A stretch of 64,000 nucleotides of DNA from NCBI GenBank assembly GCA_964553615.1, contig CAZKMA010000017.1, forward strand, positions 1-64,000, in the 5' to 3' direction. The stretch's first letter is position 1. The number at the start of each line of letters is the position of its first letter. Under the pieces are notes generated by a model. The model saw only the letters and a list, made by a program, of their open reading frames with translations. It made no database searches and was not told where the DNA came from. Position numbers and translations under genes: made by a program. Of this stretch, positions 50,443-58,477 are shown piece by piece. The DNA comes from DATKUC01 sp964553615 (lineage in GTDB: Bacteria; Spirochaetota; Spirochaetia; DSM-27196; DATKUC01).

Positions 50443-52047
50443 GTGCACAGCAACCTGCACAAGCAGACCTTTGACTACGTTATCGTCGGTTCTGGATTCG
50501 GTGGCAGCGTGTCTGCGATGCGACTGGCCGAGAAGGGTTACTCGGTCCTGGTGGTGGAAAAGGGCAAACGATTTCGAGATACCGATTTCGCGACGAGTAA
50601 CTGGCAATTCTGGAAGTACCTCTGGTTTCCGGCAATCCGCGCTCACGGGATACTGCAGATCAAGATTCTGAAGGGGCTCATGGTACTCTACGGCGCCGGA
50701 GTCGGAGGAGGCAGCCTCGGGTATGCCAATGTCCTGGAAGTGCCGACTGATGAAACCTTTTCAACCCCAGCGTGGAATTCCCCACTCCCGTGGGGCGATG
50801 TGCTCAAGCGCCACTATCTGACAGCCAGAAAGATGCTCGGTGTTGCGCGAAACCCGAAGCTCTGGAAAGCAGACGAAGTGCTGAAGAGCCAGGCCGACGA
50901 GCGGGAAATGGCACATACATTTCGTGCAACCGACGTGGGAGCATTCTTCGGTGAACAGGGTGTGAATGTGCCGGATCCGTACTTCGGCGGCGAAGGGCCC
51001 TCCCGATCGGGATGTCGCCATTGCGGAGGATGCATGATCGGCTGCCGCTTCAATGCAAAGAATACGCTCCCGAAGAACTACCTCTTCTTTGCCGAGAAAC
51101 TTGGAGCCCAACTGCTTCCGGAAACCGAGGTTGTAGACGTTCGTCCCCGGACCCTGGAGTTCGGCGCCCGATACGAGGTGACCCTCCGGTCGAGCACAAG
51201 ACTGTTCACAAAAGGGGTGCGCGTTGCCGCGCGGAACGTCATCTTTGCGGCCGGGGTAATGGGAACAATAGGACTCCTCCTGAAACTCCGGGATATTCGG
51301 CGCTCACTCCCGAAACTCTCCGCTCGGGTCGGAGACTCGGTGCGTACCAACTCAGAAGCACTGCTCGGATCCGTCGCACGGCAGAGCAGTATCGACTACT
51401 CGGAAGGGGTTTCGATCTCGAGCATCTTCAATGTCGACGCAATGACGCGGGTGGAGCCGGTTCGTTACCCGGCAGGATCGTCACTGCTCCGATTCATTGC
51501 CGCGCCCCTCGTTGACACCGATATTCCGATCCCGCTTCGTCTGCTCAAGCTGCTCGGCTGGTCGGTAAGACATCCGATCGATTTCGCGCGCGCCATGTTT
51601 CTGCCCGGATGGGCACACAATGCAACGATCCTTCTCGTCATGCAGCACGCCGATAACAGGATGAAATTGCGCCTTGGCCGTTCAATTCACACGCTCTTCC
51701 GCCGCGGCCTCGTTGCACGTCCGGAACCGGGGTATGAAATTGCTGCGCACGTCCGCGGCTCGCACGAGCTTACCCGTGACTTTGCGGCACGGACGAACGG
51801 CGTCGCGCTCGGGACGGTGGGCGAGAACATGCTTAATATGCCAACAACTGCACATATTCTCGGCGGCACGCCGATTGGCGCCTCTGCCGAAGAAGGGGTT
51901 GTGGACCAGAACTTCGCAGTCCACAACTATCCGGGGCTCTTTGTTGTCGATGGCTCGGTAATGCCGGCGAATCCCGGCGTGAACCCTTCACTGACCATCG
52001 CAGCACTTGCGGAATACGCGATGAGCCTCATCCCGACTGAAGTATAA
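50443..52047 (+). CDS. GMC-type FAD-dependent oxidoreductase (cholesterol-oxidase-like)
   Basis: This 534-aa flavoenzyme has FDYVIVGSGFGGSVSAMRLAE (about 9-29), GAGVGGGSLGYANV (about 86), and the C-terminal LFVVDGSVMPANPGVNPSLTIAALAEY. A Cys cluster CRHCGGCMIGC (about 190-200) has C-x2-C-x2-C-x3-C spacing. The group oxidises alcohols or sterols. GTG at 50443 is preferred, seven bases after the stop of the G1P dehydrogenase, so the two are an operon. The substrate is unknown. Confidence 0.87.
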   Translation: MHSNLHKQTFDYVIVGSGFGGSVSAMRLAEKGYSVLVVEKGKRFRDTDFATSNWQFWKYLWFPAIRAHGILQIKILKGLMVLYGAGVGGGSLGYANVLEVPTDETFSTPAWNSPLPWGDVLKRHYLTARKMLGVARNPKLWKADEVLKSQADEREMAHTFRATDVGAFFGEQGVNVPDPYFGGEGPSRSGCRHCGGCMIGCRFNAKNTLPKNYLFFAEKLGAQLLPETEVVDVRPRTLEFGARYEVTLRSSTRLFTKGVRVAARNVIFAAGVMGTIGLLLKLRDIRRSLPKLSARVGDSVRTNSEALLGSVARQSSIDYSEGVSISSIFNVDAMTRVEPVRYPAGSSLLRFIAAPLVDTDIPIPLRLLKLLGWSVRHPIDFARAMFLPGWAHNATILLVMQHADNRMKLRLGRSIHTLFRRGLVARPEPGYEIAAHVRGSHELTRDFAARTNGVALGTVGENMLNMPTTAHILGGTPIGASAEEGVVDQNFAVHNYPGLFVVDGSVMPANPGVNPSLTIAALAEYAMSLIPTEV

Positions 52048-52093
52048 CGGAGCGTGTTGACGGGAGAGCCCCCCCGACTCTGCCGGCAGGTTT

Positions 52094-52113
52094 TATCAAC
52101 ACGGTTGTTGATA
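52094..52113. repeat. Intergenic palindrome, copy 3 (perfect 8-bp arms)
   Basis: TATCAACACGGTTGTTGATA: arms TATCAACA and TGTTGATA around CGGT. It lies between the convergent GMC and CPBP genes, two bases from the CPBP stop codon. No T-run follows. It is identical over its length to the core of the copy at 10111-10138. Confidence 0.8.
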
Positions 52114-52115
52114 CT

Positions 52116-52988
52116 CTATGAGGGACGCGCTTTGAGTTGCCCGGAAGCCGCTATCCAGATGGCAAGCGCTCCAAGCGGGATCAGGGCCAAGAGCCCGAGG
52201 TACCCGACGAAAAGCGGATCTGCACCGGCAAACAGCAGGGTCAGCATTCCACCGCCAACGCTGTTCGTTGCCGCATGCGCCAGACTCGATGCCCACACGC
52301 TTCCGGTCCGCCGGCGGAGCCAACCGAACACGATTGAAAGCACAATGGTGCTGACCGTGAAGACGAACATGCCGATAACCGGGTGCCCGGGGAAATTGTA
52401 CCCCTGAATGTTGATAGGAAGATGCCAGACGCCCCAGATAATTCCGGTTGCAACGGCTGCAGCAAGCGGGCGGGATGGGAACAGGCGAAGCTGGAGGTAT
52501 CCGCGCCAGCCGAACTCCTCGCCCCAGAGAAGCGGCGAGAAAACGAGCGATTGCGCAAGAAGCAGGAACGGAAGGCCGATGGCAAAACCCGCAGGAACAC
52601 TCGGCACTTGAGTTCCGGGCATCATCTGCGAAAAACGGTCAAAGGCGCTATGGAAGGAGAAGTCCGGAGAAGCAACTCCAAACGCAACCGAGAGTCCAAT
52701 GATGATGGCGATAACCGGGATCGGCAGCAACCATCCGACCAGGTAGAACCGCCAGCCGCGACGCAGGTTCAACCGCAGTCCGGCGTCCGCGAATCCCTCC
52801 CGCGTTATCCACTTCCGCACCACAATGGATGCAACGGCAGGGCAGAATGCCCCGGGAAGGGCCACAAACTGAAACGTGATGGGATTCGACGGATTCAGCC
52901 CCAGAAGAATTGCCCCTTCCCACATGAGCCATGCAGGGACAAACGCAATGAGCAGATACCAGAAGATGCCTTTCGTTCGAGTATCCAT
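52116..52988 (-). CDS. CPBP family intramembrane glutamic protease
   Basis: This 290-aa protein with about eight helices has the CPBP motifs WGEEFGWRGYLQ (EExxxR, about 165), GIIWGVWHLPI (His, about 205) and SLAHAATNSVGGG (His, about 250). It belongs to the group with a C-terminal AAG-like membrane tail. The start at 52988 opens directly into helix 1. It is 10 bases after the BNR-like gene. Substrate unknown. Confidence 0.9.
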   Translation of the reverse strand: MDTRTKGIFWYLLIAFVPAWLMWEGAILLGLNPSNPITFQFVALPGAFCPAVASIVVRKWITREGFADAGLRLNLRRGWRFYLVGWLLPIPVIAIIIGLSVAFGVASPDFSFHSAFDRFSQMMPGTQVPSVPAGFAIGLPFLLLAQSLVFSPLLWGEEFGWRGYLQLRLFPSRPLAAAVATGIIWGVWHLPINIQGYNFPGHPVIGMFVFTVSTIVLSIVFGWLRRRTGSVWASSLAHAATNSVGGGMLTLLFAGADPLFVGYLGLLALIPLGALAIWIAASGQLKARPS

Positions 52989-52998
52989 GCGTTTATTC

Positions 52999-53967
52999 TT
53001 ACCCGGTAATGTGGGCTCGCGCAAGATAGATGGAAGCCTTGCCTTCGTGGGTCGAATAGTAGCTGATCCACAGCGTCCTCCTGAACCAGACCAGTCCCGG
53101 GTAACTGCAATCGCCTCCGCTCGGGAGCTCTGCAAAACCGGTGAGGTTTTCCTGCGTCATGAGGCTGAGCACGGTTGTTGCCACAGGCTTCTGCCGCTCA
53201 TCTCTGCGTATTACCCTCGTTGAGGCAACCATTCGACCGTCCGGCAGATAGAGGAAGTTCGGACCACCGAGACGCAGACCGGCAGAAGAGAAGGTCCAAC
53301 GGACATACGGAGGTGAGCTTGTTCCGATGAGGCCGTTCCGATCTCCGCCCTCACGCCGGACCAGCGCAACCATTTCGCCGTCGGGCCCCACCCTGACCGT
53401 GGTTTCATTCGGTTTTCCGCGTACCGGCAGCTTGCACAGCTCCCGGTAGCTTCTTCCGTCTTCGCTCGCAAGGAGAAATATCTCCCAGACGCGAGCGCTC
53501 TTCAGTCGATAGGAGACACCGTATGCGGTTCCACGGTGCCAGCTCACTCTCCACAGCCAGTCTCCATCCGAAAGAATTTGTTCGGGTTTCGACCAGACAA
53601 CGCCATCTATCGAGAACATGACGCGAGGTTGACGGCCTGTGTACTGTCCGTTTTTGAAACGGGTCCCGCCCATCAGAAGCATGAGCCGGCCATCAGGGGT
53701 AACGGACAGTTTCGGATCACGCAGATCTACTCCACGCTCCGCGGCAAGATATGCGCTTTCCCAGCGAACGGTATCGTCCGAGACAATGACCCGTACCTTT
53801 CCCGTTCCGCGAACATGCGCCTTCCCCTCACGAAATGTGCAGTACCATCTGCCGCGAAAACGAATGAGATCCGTGAACGCGTTATGTGGCGCTGCGTCCC
53901 AGATTCGAGTCACTGAGATGATGGAGAAGGGAGAACTCCGAACGTCGTCGAAATGTTCTTTGCTCAT
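52999..53967 (-). CDS. BNR-repeat/sialidase-like beta-propeller protein
   Basis: This 322-aa protein looks like a six-bladed sialidase/exo-hydrolase fold: AFTDLIRFRGRWYCTFREG, repeated S-x-D-x-x-W type loops (SDDTVRWESAYL, SIDGVVWSKPEQIL, SEDGRSYRELCK) and a final WISYYSTHEGKASIYLARAHI. No signal peptide is present, so it may be cytoplasmic. Actual sialidase activity cannot be claimed. It heads an operon with the CPBP protease. Confidence 0.8.
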   Translation of the reverse strand: MSKEHFDDVRSSPFSIISVTRIWDAAPHNAFTDLIRFRGRWYCTFREGKAHVRGTGKVRVIVSDDTVRWESAYLAAERGVDLRDPKLSVTPDGRLMLLMGGTRFKNGQYTGRQPRVMFSIDGVVWSKPEQILSDGDWLWRVSWHRGTAYGVSYRLKSARVWEIFLLASEDGRSYRELCKLPVRGKPNETTVRVGPDGEMVALVRREGGDRNGLIGTSSPPYVRWTFSSAGLRLGGPNFLYLPDGRMVASTRVIRRDERQKPVATTVLSLMTQENLTGFAELPSGGDCSYPGLVWFRRTLWISYYSTHEGKASIYLARAHITG

Positions 53968-54080
53968 GAACGTCCGTCTTCCGATGAGTACATTGACATG
54001 ATACTACTTCAACAGCCGTCGAAAGGGAATTTCAAACGGGCAATTGGCGCGCAGGCCGCTTTCCGGTATCCTGATTGGAT

Positions 54081-55043
54081 ATGAACAGGTTTTTGGCCTT
54101 CGCTCTGGTTGCGGTTGGTGTATCGATTGTGCTGCTTGCGGTACTCTCCGGAGGGCATGTGGCTCGATTGCTTTCGCAGGAGTCTCCGCTATCCGTTGTC
54201 GTAATCATTGCCGCTGTTTTCGCCGGTTGTGCTTTTGCCTTCGGAGTTGCTACGGGCGACTACTCATGGGTGGACCGGCTCTGGAGTACCGCACCGGTAC
54301 TCTTCGTTTGGATCTACGCGGTAAAGGGCGGCTTCGACGCCAGGATCACCGTTGCGGCAATCGTTGTCACTATCTGGGGAGCACGACTGACATACAACTT
54401 CGCGCGCAAGGGCGGCTACAGCGGTGAGGAGGACTATCGCTGGTCGATACTGCACGATCGGATGCCGAATCCACTGCTGTGGCAGTCATTTCATCTCCTG
54501 TTCATCGCCATTTATCAGATCGGCCTGTTCGTGCTCTTTACCCTGCCATTCAATATTCTGTTTTCCACCCGAGGCCTTCCGCTGGATGCAGGATTCATTC
54601 TGCTCGCCGCCGTGGTTCTCGGGTTTGTCCTGTTCGAAACCGTCGCCGACCAGCAGCAGTGGAACTTCCAGACCCTCAAGAATACCCGGAAGGGAGCCGC
54701 AGAGATTTCACCCGGTTTCGACCAGGAGGATTTGCGGCGCGGCTTCCTTACAACCGGGCTCTTTCGCCTTTCGCGGCATCCCAACTATTTCGCGGAGCTC
54801 TCGGTATGGTGGTTCGTCTACCTCATGAGTGCCTATCAGACAATGCACATTTTAAATGCCACGATTGTAGGACCGGTGCTGCTCACGCTGCTGTTCATTG
54901 GATCTACACGGTTCACGGAGTCCATTTCAAGATCCAAGTACCCGGAATACCGCGAGTATCAGAGCCGCACGTCTCCGATCATCCCCTGGTTCCCATCTCG
55001 AGATACGGAATCGGAACGCGCTTCCGCCGGAACCGGCGAATAA
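54081..55043 (+). CDS. DUF1295 family membrane protein (steroid-reductase-like)
   Basis: This 320-aa protein has about eight helices. YSWVDRLWSTAPVLF, the central FARKGGYSGEEDYRW, and the C-terminal LFRLSRHPNYFAELSVWWFVYL and SKYPEYREYQSRTSPIIPW define DUF1295, related to steroid 5-alpha-reductases and isoprenylcysteine methyltransferases. It probably acts on a lipid. The ATG at 54081 has no clear ribosome site; a TTG lies two codons upstream. Confidence 0.87.
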   Translation: MNRFLAFALVAVGVSIVLLAVLSGGHVARLLSQESPLSVVVIIAAVFAGCAFAFGVATGDYSWVDRLWSTAPVLFVWIYAVKGGFDARITVAAIVVTIWGARLTYNFARKGGYSGEEDYRWSILHDRMPNPLLWQSFHLLFIAIYQIGLFVLFTLPFNILFSTRGLPLDAGFILLAAVVLGFVLFETVADQQQWNFQTLKNTRKGAAEISPGFDQEDLRRGFLTTGLFRLSRHPNYFAELSVWWFVYLMSAYQTMHILNATIVGPVLLTLLFIGSTRFTESISRSKYPEYREYQSRTSPIIPWFPSRDTESERASAGTGE

Positions 55044-55066
55044 CGCGCCGATTCGAACAAGCCCGG

Positions 55067-56056
55067 CTATATGCCGAGACGTTTCATTCCGGACTCGTCG
55101 TACCGCGTGCCTTTCGCAACCCCCGCGGGCATGAGCGCACTCAACTCCGCGAGATCTGATGTTGAAAGGGCCAACTCGGTCGCGGCTATGTTCTCCCGCA
55201 GGTACTTTTCCCTTCGCGTACCGGGGATCGGAACAATGTCTTCTCGCTGACCAAGCACCCAGGCAAGAGCGAGCTGAGCAGTAGAAACGTTTTTGGCCTT
55301 TGCCACGGATTCGAGTTTCTGCACCAGCACGCGGTTCTGGTCGAAGTTTTGCTCGTTCATGCGTGGATTGAACGATCGGAAGTCCGTTGGGTCCAGACTC
55401 TTCCGGTCGGTTATTGCGCCGGTCAGAAATCCGCGGCCAAGAGGGCTGTAGGCTACGAACGCAATGTCGAGTTCCCGGCAGGTATCAAGAATCTCTCCCT
55501 CGGGGTCACGCGTCCACAGTGAGTATTCCGTCTGAAGCGCCGTAATCGGATGCACCTTCTGCGCGCGGCGAATGGTCCTGGCTCCCGCTTCCGAGAGACC
55601 GAGAAAGCGCACCTTCCCTTCCTTGACGAGATCGGCCATGGCGCCGACGGTCTCTTCGATTGGGACGTCGGGATCCACCCGGTGCTGATAGTAGACATCG
55701 ATCACATCGACGCCCAGCCGTTTCAGGCTCATGTTGCACGCCGCCTTTACATACTCGGGCCGGCCGTTGACGCCGAGATGCCCTCCGTCCAGGCGCCTCA
55801 TGTTTCCAAACTTCGTTGCAAGAACTATCCGATCCCGCAGCCCGCCGCGGAGAGCCTGGGAGAGCAGGATCTCGTTATGGCCCACCCCATACATGTCTGC
55901 AGTGTCGAAAAAGTTGATGCCCAGGTCGATCGCCTTGTGTATGAGATCGATCGAGACGACATCGTCGGACTTTCCGTAAAACTCGGACATTCCCATGCAT
56001 CCGAGACCAATTGCGGAAACTTTCAGGTCACTCGAGCCAAGTCTTCGTTGTTTCAT
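55067..56056 (-). CDS. Aldo/keto reductase
   Basis: This 329-aa NADPH-dependent reductase has the catalytic tetrad Asp and Tyr in FFDTADMYG, Lys in VLATKFG and His in VYYQHRVD, and the cofactor site IPGTRREKYLRENIAA near the C-terminus. The sequence is of the AKR13-like (YakC/general) type, acting on aldehydes. It follows a pyruvate-kinase-like gene on the same strand with a 25-base gap. Confidence 0.93.
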   Translation of the reverse strand: MKQRRLGSSDLKVSAIGLGCMGMSEFYGKSDDVVSIDLIHKAIDLGINFFDTADMYGVGHNEILLSQALRGGLRDRIVLATKFGNMRRLDGGHLGVNGRPEYVKAACNMSLKRLGVDVIDVYYQHRVDPDVPIEETVGAMADLVKEGKVRFLGLSEAGARTIRRAQKVHPITALQTEYSLWTRDPEGEILDTCRELDIAFVAYSPLGRGFLTGAITDRKSLDPTDFRSFNPRMNEQNFDQNRVLVQKLESVAKAKNVSTAQLALAWVLGQREDIVPIPGTRREKYLRENIAATELALSTSDLAELSALMPAGVAKGTRYDESGMKRLGI

Positions 56057-56081
56057 GATTCAAAAATACTGGTGGATTCAA

Positions 56082-57077
56082 CTAAGGGCAATTCCCGGCG
56101 GGCTCCCGGAACATCGCGGCCGTTCGACAGCTTTCGGCAGGATACCGGCCAATTGCGGTCTCATCGGAGAGCACAACGCCGGAATAACCGGCAGACAGGA
56201 CATCATAGAGATTGCACAGTTCGGCACGGGTGGGCGTCGGAGCGCCTGTCATGTGTTCGAGCACCTGCCCCGCCATGAGGACCGGGAGGGTAGACGTCCG
56301 AACATACGCTGCCAACCCGTGAACGGTTCGAGCCATCTCGGCGCCCCCAAGTTCAGCACCGAGGTCTCCCCGGCATACCCAGAGCTCATCGCAGAAGCCC
56401 GCAACGGCCTGCACATCTTCCACCGCCGACCTTCGTTCGATCTTCGCAATCAGGTACGCCGGCGCGGGAAGAAGGTTCCGGTACCGTTCCATTTCTGCTG
56501 AATCTTTCACATAGGAGACTGCATACCGGATTGCCGGATTCCCATGGGTACGGGCTGCAATCTCACGGTCCTTGTCCGAGAGTTTTTCGATCCGGTAGGC
56601 GCAGCCCGGAAGCGTTACCCCCTTTGCTGTCGATACCGGTCCACCATGAGTCACGCGGGCAACCACCTCGGTTGAACTCACGGACTCTGCATGAAGGCGG
56701 ACGCGAGCGTCGTTCAGTACGATCTCACCGCTCGATTCCTCCACGGCCCGAAAAAAATCGTCGTGAGGTACGGGAAGCAGGAGCGGAGACTCGCTGGTCC
56801 AGCCGTGTACCAGTCGTACACGGCTTCCGGTCTCCAGGGTAGCTTCGGCGCATGTACCGAGTCTCCATTTGCTGCCTTGAAGATCGAGCACGACCGGAAC
56901 GGACAGCCCGCGCTGGTCGCGAATTTCGCCTATCCCGCGGATCAGGTGATCGGTTTCCTCTGTGGTAACGTGGGATGTGTTAATGCGGAATGCGGATGCA
57001 CCCGCCTCGAGCAGCGCAAGCCATTCATCCGTACTCCGGGTACTCGGTCCAAGGGTTGTAACCAACTGGTAATTCAT
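56082..57077 (-). CDS. Shortened pyruvate-kinase-like protein
   Basis: This 331-aa protein aligns with the A domain of pyruvate kinase: RINTSHV (RxNxSH, about 32), IAKIERRSAVEDV (catalytic Lys and metal Glu, about 212), CRGDLGAELG (metal Asp, about 236) and TPTRAELCNLYDVLSAGYSGVVLSDETAIGRYP. The C-terminal allosteric domain is absent. DTKGPEIR reads DLQGSKWR and the ATQML motif reads AGQVL, so a Thr used in catalysis is missing. It may be a regulatory or altered-function enzyme rather than classic pyruvate kinase. Confidence 0.83.
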   Translation of the reverse strand: MNYQLVTTLGPSTRSTDEWLALLEAGASAFRINTSHVTTEETDHLIRGIGEIRDQRGLSVPVVLDLQGSKWRLGTCAEATLETGSRVRLVHGWTSESPLLLPVPHDDFFRAVEESSGEIVLNDARVRLHAESVSSTEVVARVTHGGPVSTAKGVTLPGCAYRIEKLSDKDREIAARTHGNPAIRYAVSYVKDSAEMERYRNLLPAPAYLIAKIERRSAVEDVQAVAGFCDELWVCRGDLGAELGGAEMARTVHGLAAYVRTSTLPVLMAGQVLEHMTGAPTPTRAELCNLYDVLSAGYSGVVLSDETAIGRYPAESCRTAAMFREPAGNCP

Positions 57078-57148
57078 CCGCTACCCCGCATTCTTTCTTT
57101 CAATCGGTGTTGTTCGATCCTGTCTCATACGATAGACTGGCTTCCGTT

Positions 57149-58477
57149 GTGACATCAAGAACCTTCTCCTCTTTCCCGCACGATCCTGCGCGGTCGCCGT
57201 TTTTTTATGGGTGGACAATACTGGCGATGGGTACCATCGGTCTCATCATGACCGTTCCCGGCCAGACAATTGGAGTCTCGGTCTTTACCGGCTCAATTGT
57301 TCACATGCTCGGAATAACGCAGAGCGATCTCAGTCTCGCGTACCTCATCGGCACGGCGGGAAGCGCCCTGCTGCTGTCCACGGCAGGCCGGTTGTATGAC
57401 CGTCTCGGTGCCCGGCTGCTCGGCGCATGCTCGGCAGCGCTGCTCGGCCTTGTGTTGCTGCTGGGATCGTTTTCTCCGCAGGTGTCCCGCTTCCTGAGCT
57501 CTGCTCTCGGCGGAGCGCAGCTGAGCGTTGTAGCATTTGTCGTAATTACGATCACGTTTTTCCTTCTGCGTTTTTCAGGACAGGGAATGCTGTCCATTTC
57601 ATCGAGAAACATGGTCATGGAGTGGTTCGACCGGAGACGCGGGCTCGCCAATGCGGTATTGGGAGTCGCGGTTTCGTTTGGATTCTCTCTGGCTCCGCGG
57701 CTCTTCGAGAGTCTGCTCCGGAATTACGGGTGGCAGGGCGCATGGAGGCTCATGGCGGTCATCCTCGTCGGTTTCGCTCCGCTCGCGCTCATCATGTTTC
57801 GAAACAGGCCGGAAGATCACGGCCTCATTCCGGATGGCAGGATCATAACGCCGAAGCTCAGCAATGCTCCGGAAAGTCATCCGGCAAAGGATTTCACGCT
57901 CAGGCAGGCACGAAGGACATTTGCGTTCTGGCACATCAGCCTGACGCTCTTCATGGCCGCACTGCTTTTGACTGCCTTCACGTTTCACATCGTTTCGCTG
58001 TTCAAGGCCGCGGGAATGACCCAGACCGAGGCGGTGAGCATATTTCTCCCCGGATCGATGGTGGCACTTGGTCTGCAGTTTGCCGGAAGCTGGGCGAGTG
58101 ACTACATCAAGTTGAAGTACTTTGCACTGATTCAACTTGCGGGTTTGATGGCGGTCTCGGTCGGCATTGCCTTTCTTGCCCCGGGATGGCCGGTTGCGCT
58201 CAGCATTGTCGGATACGGGGTGAACCAGGGGATGTTCGGAATACTCAATAACGTGACCTGGCCGCGGTTCTTCGGTCGGCAGCATCTGGGGGCAATCTCC
58301 GGCTTTTCGGCGGCACTCGGTGTTGCAGGAAGCGCGGCCGGTCCATATCTGTTCAGCCTGGCCCGTGACTTCACCGGAGCGTACCGGGAAGCAGCGCTGC
58401 TCTGCCTTCTTATCTGCGCGGTTCTTTTTGTGGGAGCGTGGTGGACGGAACGTCCGCGCCATCCCGACGAAGGGTGA
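57149..58477 (+). CDS. MFS transporter (OFA-like)
   Basis: This 442-aa transporter has 12 helices. It has FFYGWTILAMGTIGLIMTVPGQTIGVSVF, WFDRRRGLANAVLGVAVSFGFS and a central loop with RPEDHGLIPDG, phrases typical of the oxalate/formate and monocarboxylate MFS group. The start is uncertain: a GTG at 57149 gives the best N-terminus, and a TTG at 57107 is in frame. The 3' end overlaps the convergent MFS gene by 68 bases. Confidence 0.85.
   Translation: MTSRTFSSFPHDPARSPFFYGWTILAMGTIGLIMTVPGQTIGVSVFTGSIVHMLGITQSDLSLAYLIGTAGSALLLSTAGRLYDRLGARLLGACSAALLGLVLLLGSFSPQVSRFLSSALGGAQLSVVAFVVITITFFLLRFSGQGMLSISSRNMVMEWFDRRRGLANAVLGVAVSFGFSLAPRLFESLLRNYGWQGAWRLMAVILVGFAPLALIMFRNRPEDHGLIPDGRIITPKLSNAPESHPAKDFTLRQARRTFAFWHISLTLFMAALLLTAFTFHIVSLFKAAGMTQTEAVSIFLPGSMVALGLQFAGSWASDYIKLKYFALIQLAGLMAVSVGIAFLAPGWPVALSIVGYGVNQGMFGILNNVTWPRFFGRQHLGAISGFSAALGVAGSAAGPYLFSLARDFTGAYREAALLCLLICAVLFVGAWWTERPRHPDEG

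Noticed and set aside
53165..53180. Half-match (CACGGTTGTTG) to the CGGT palindrome
   Set aside because: It lies in the BNR-like coding region and lacks the second arm.
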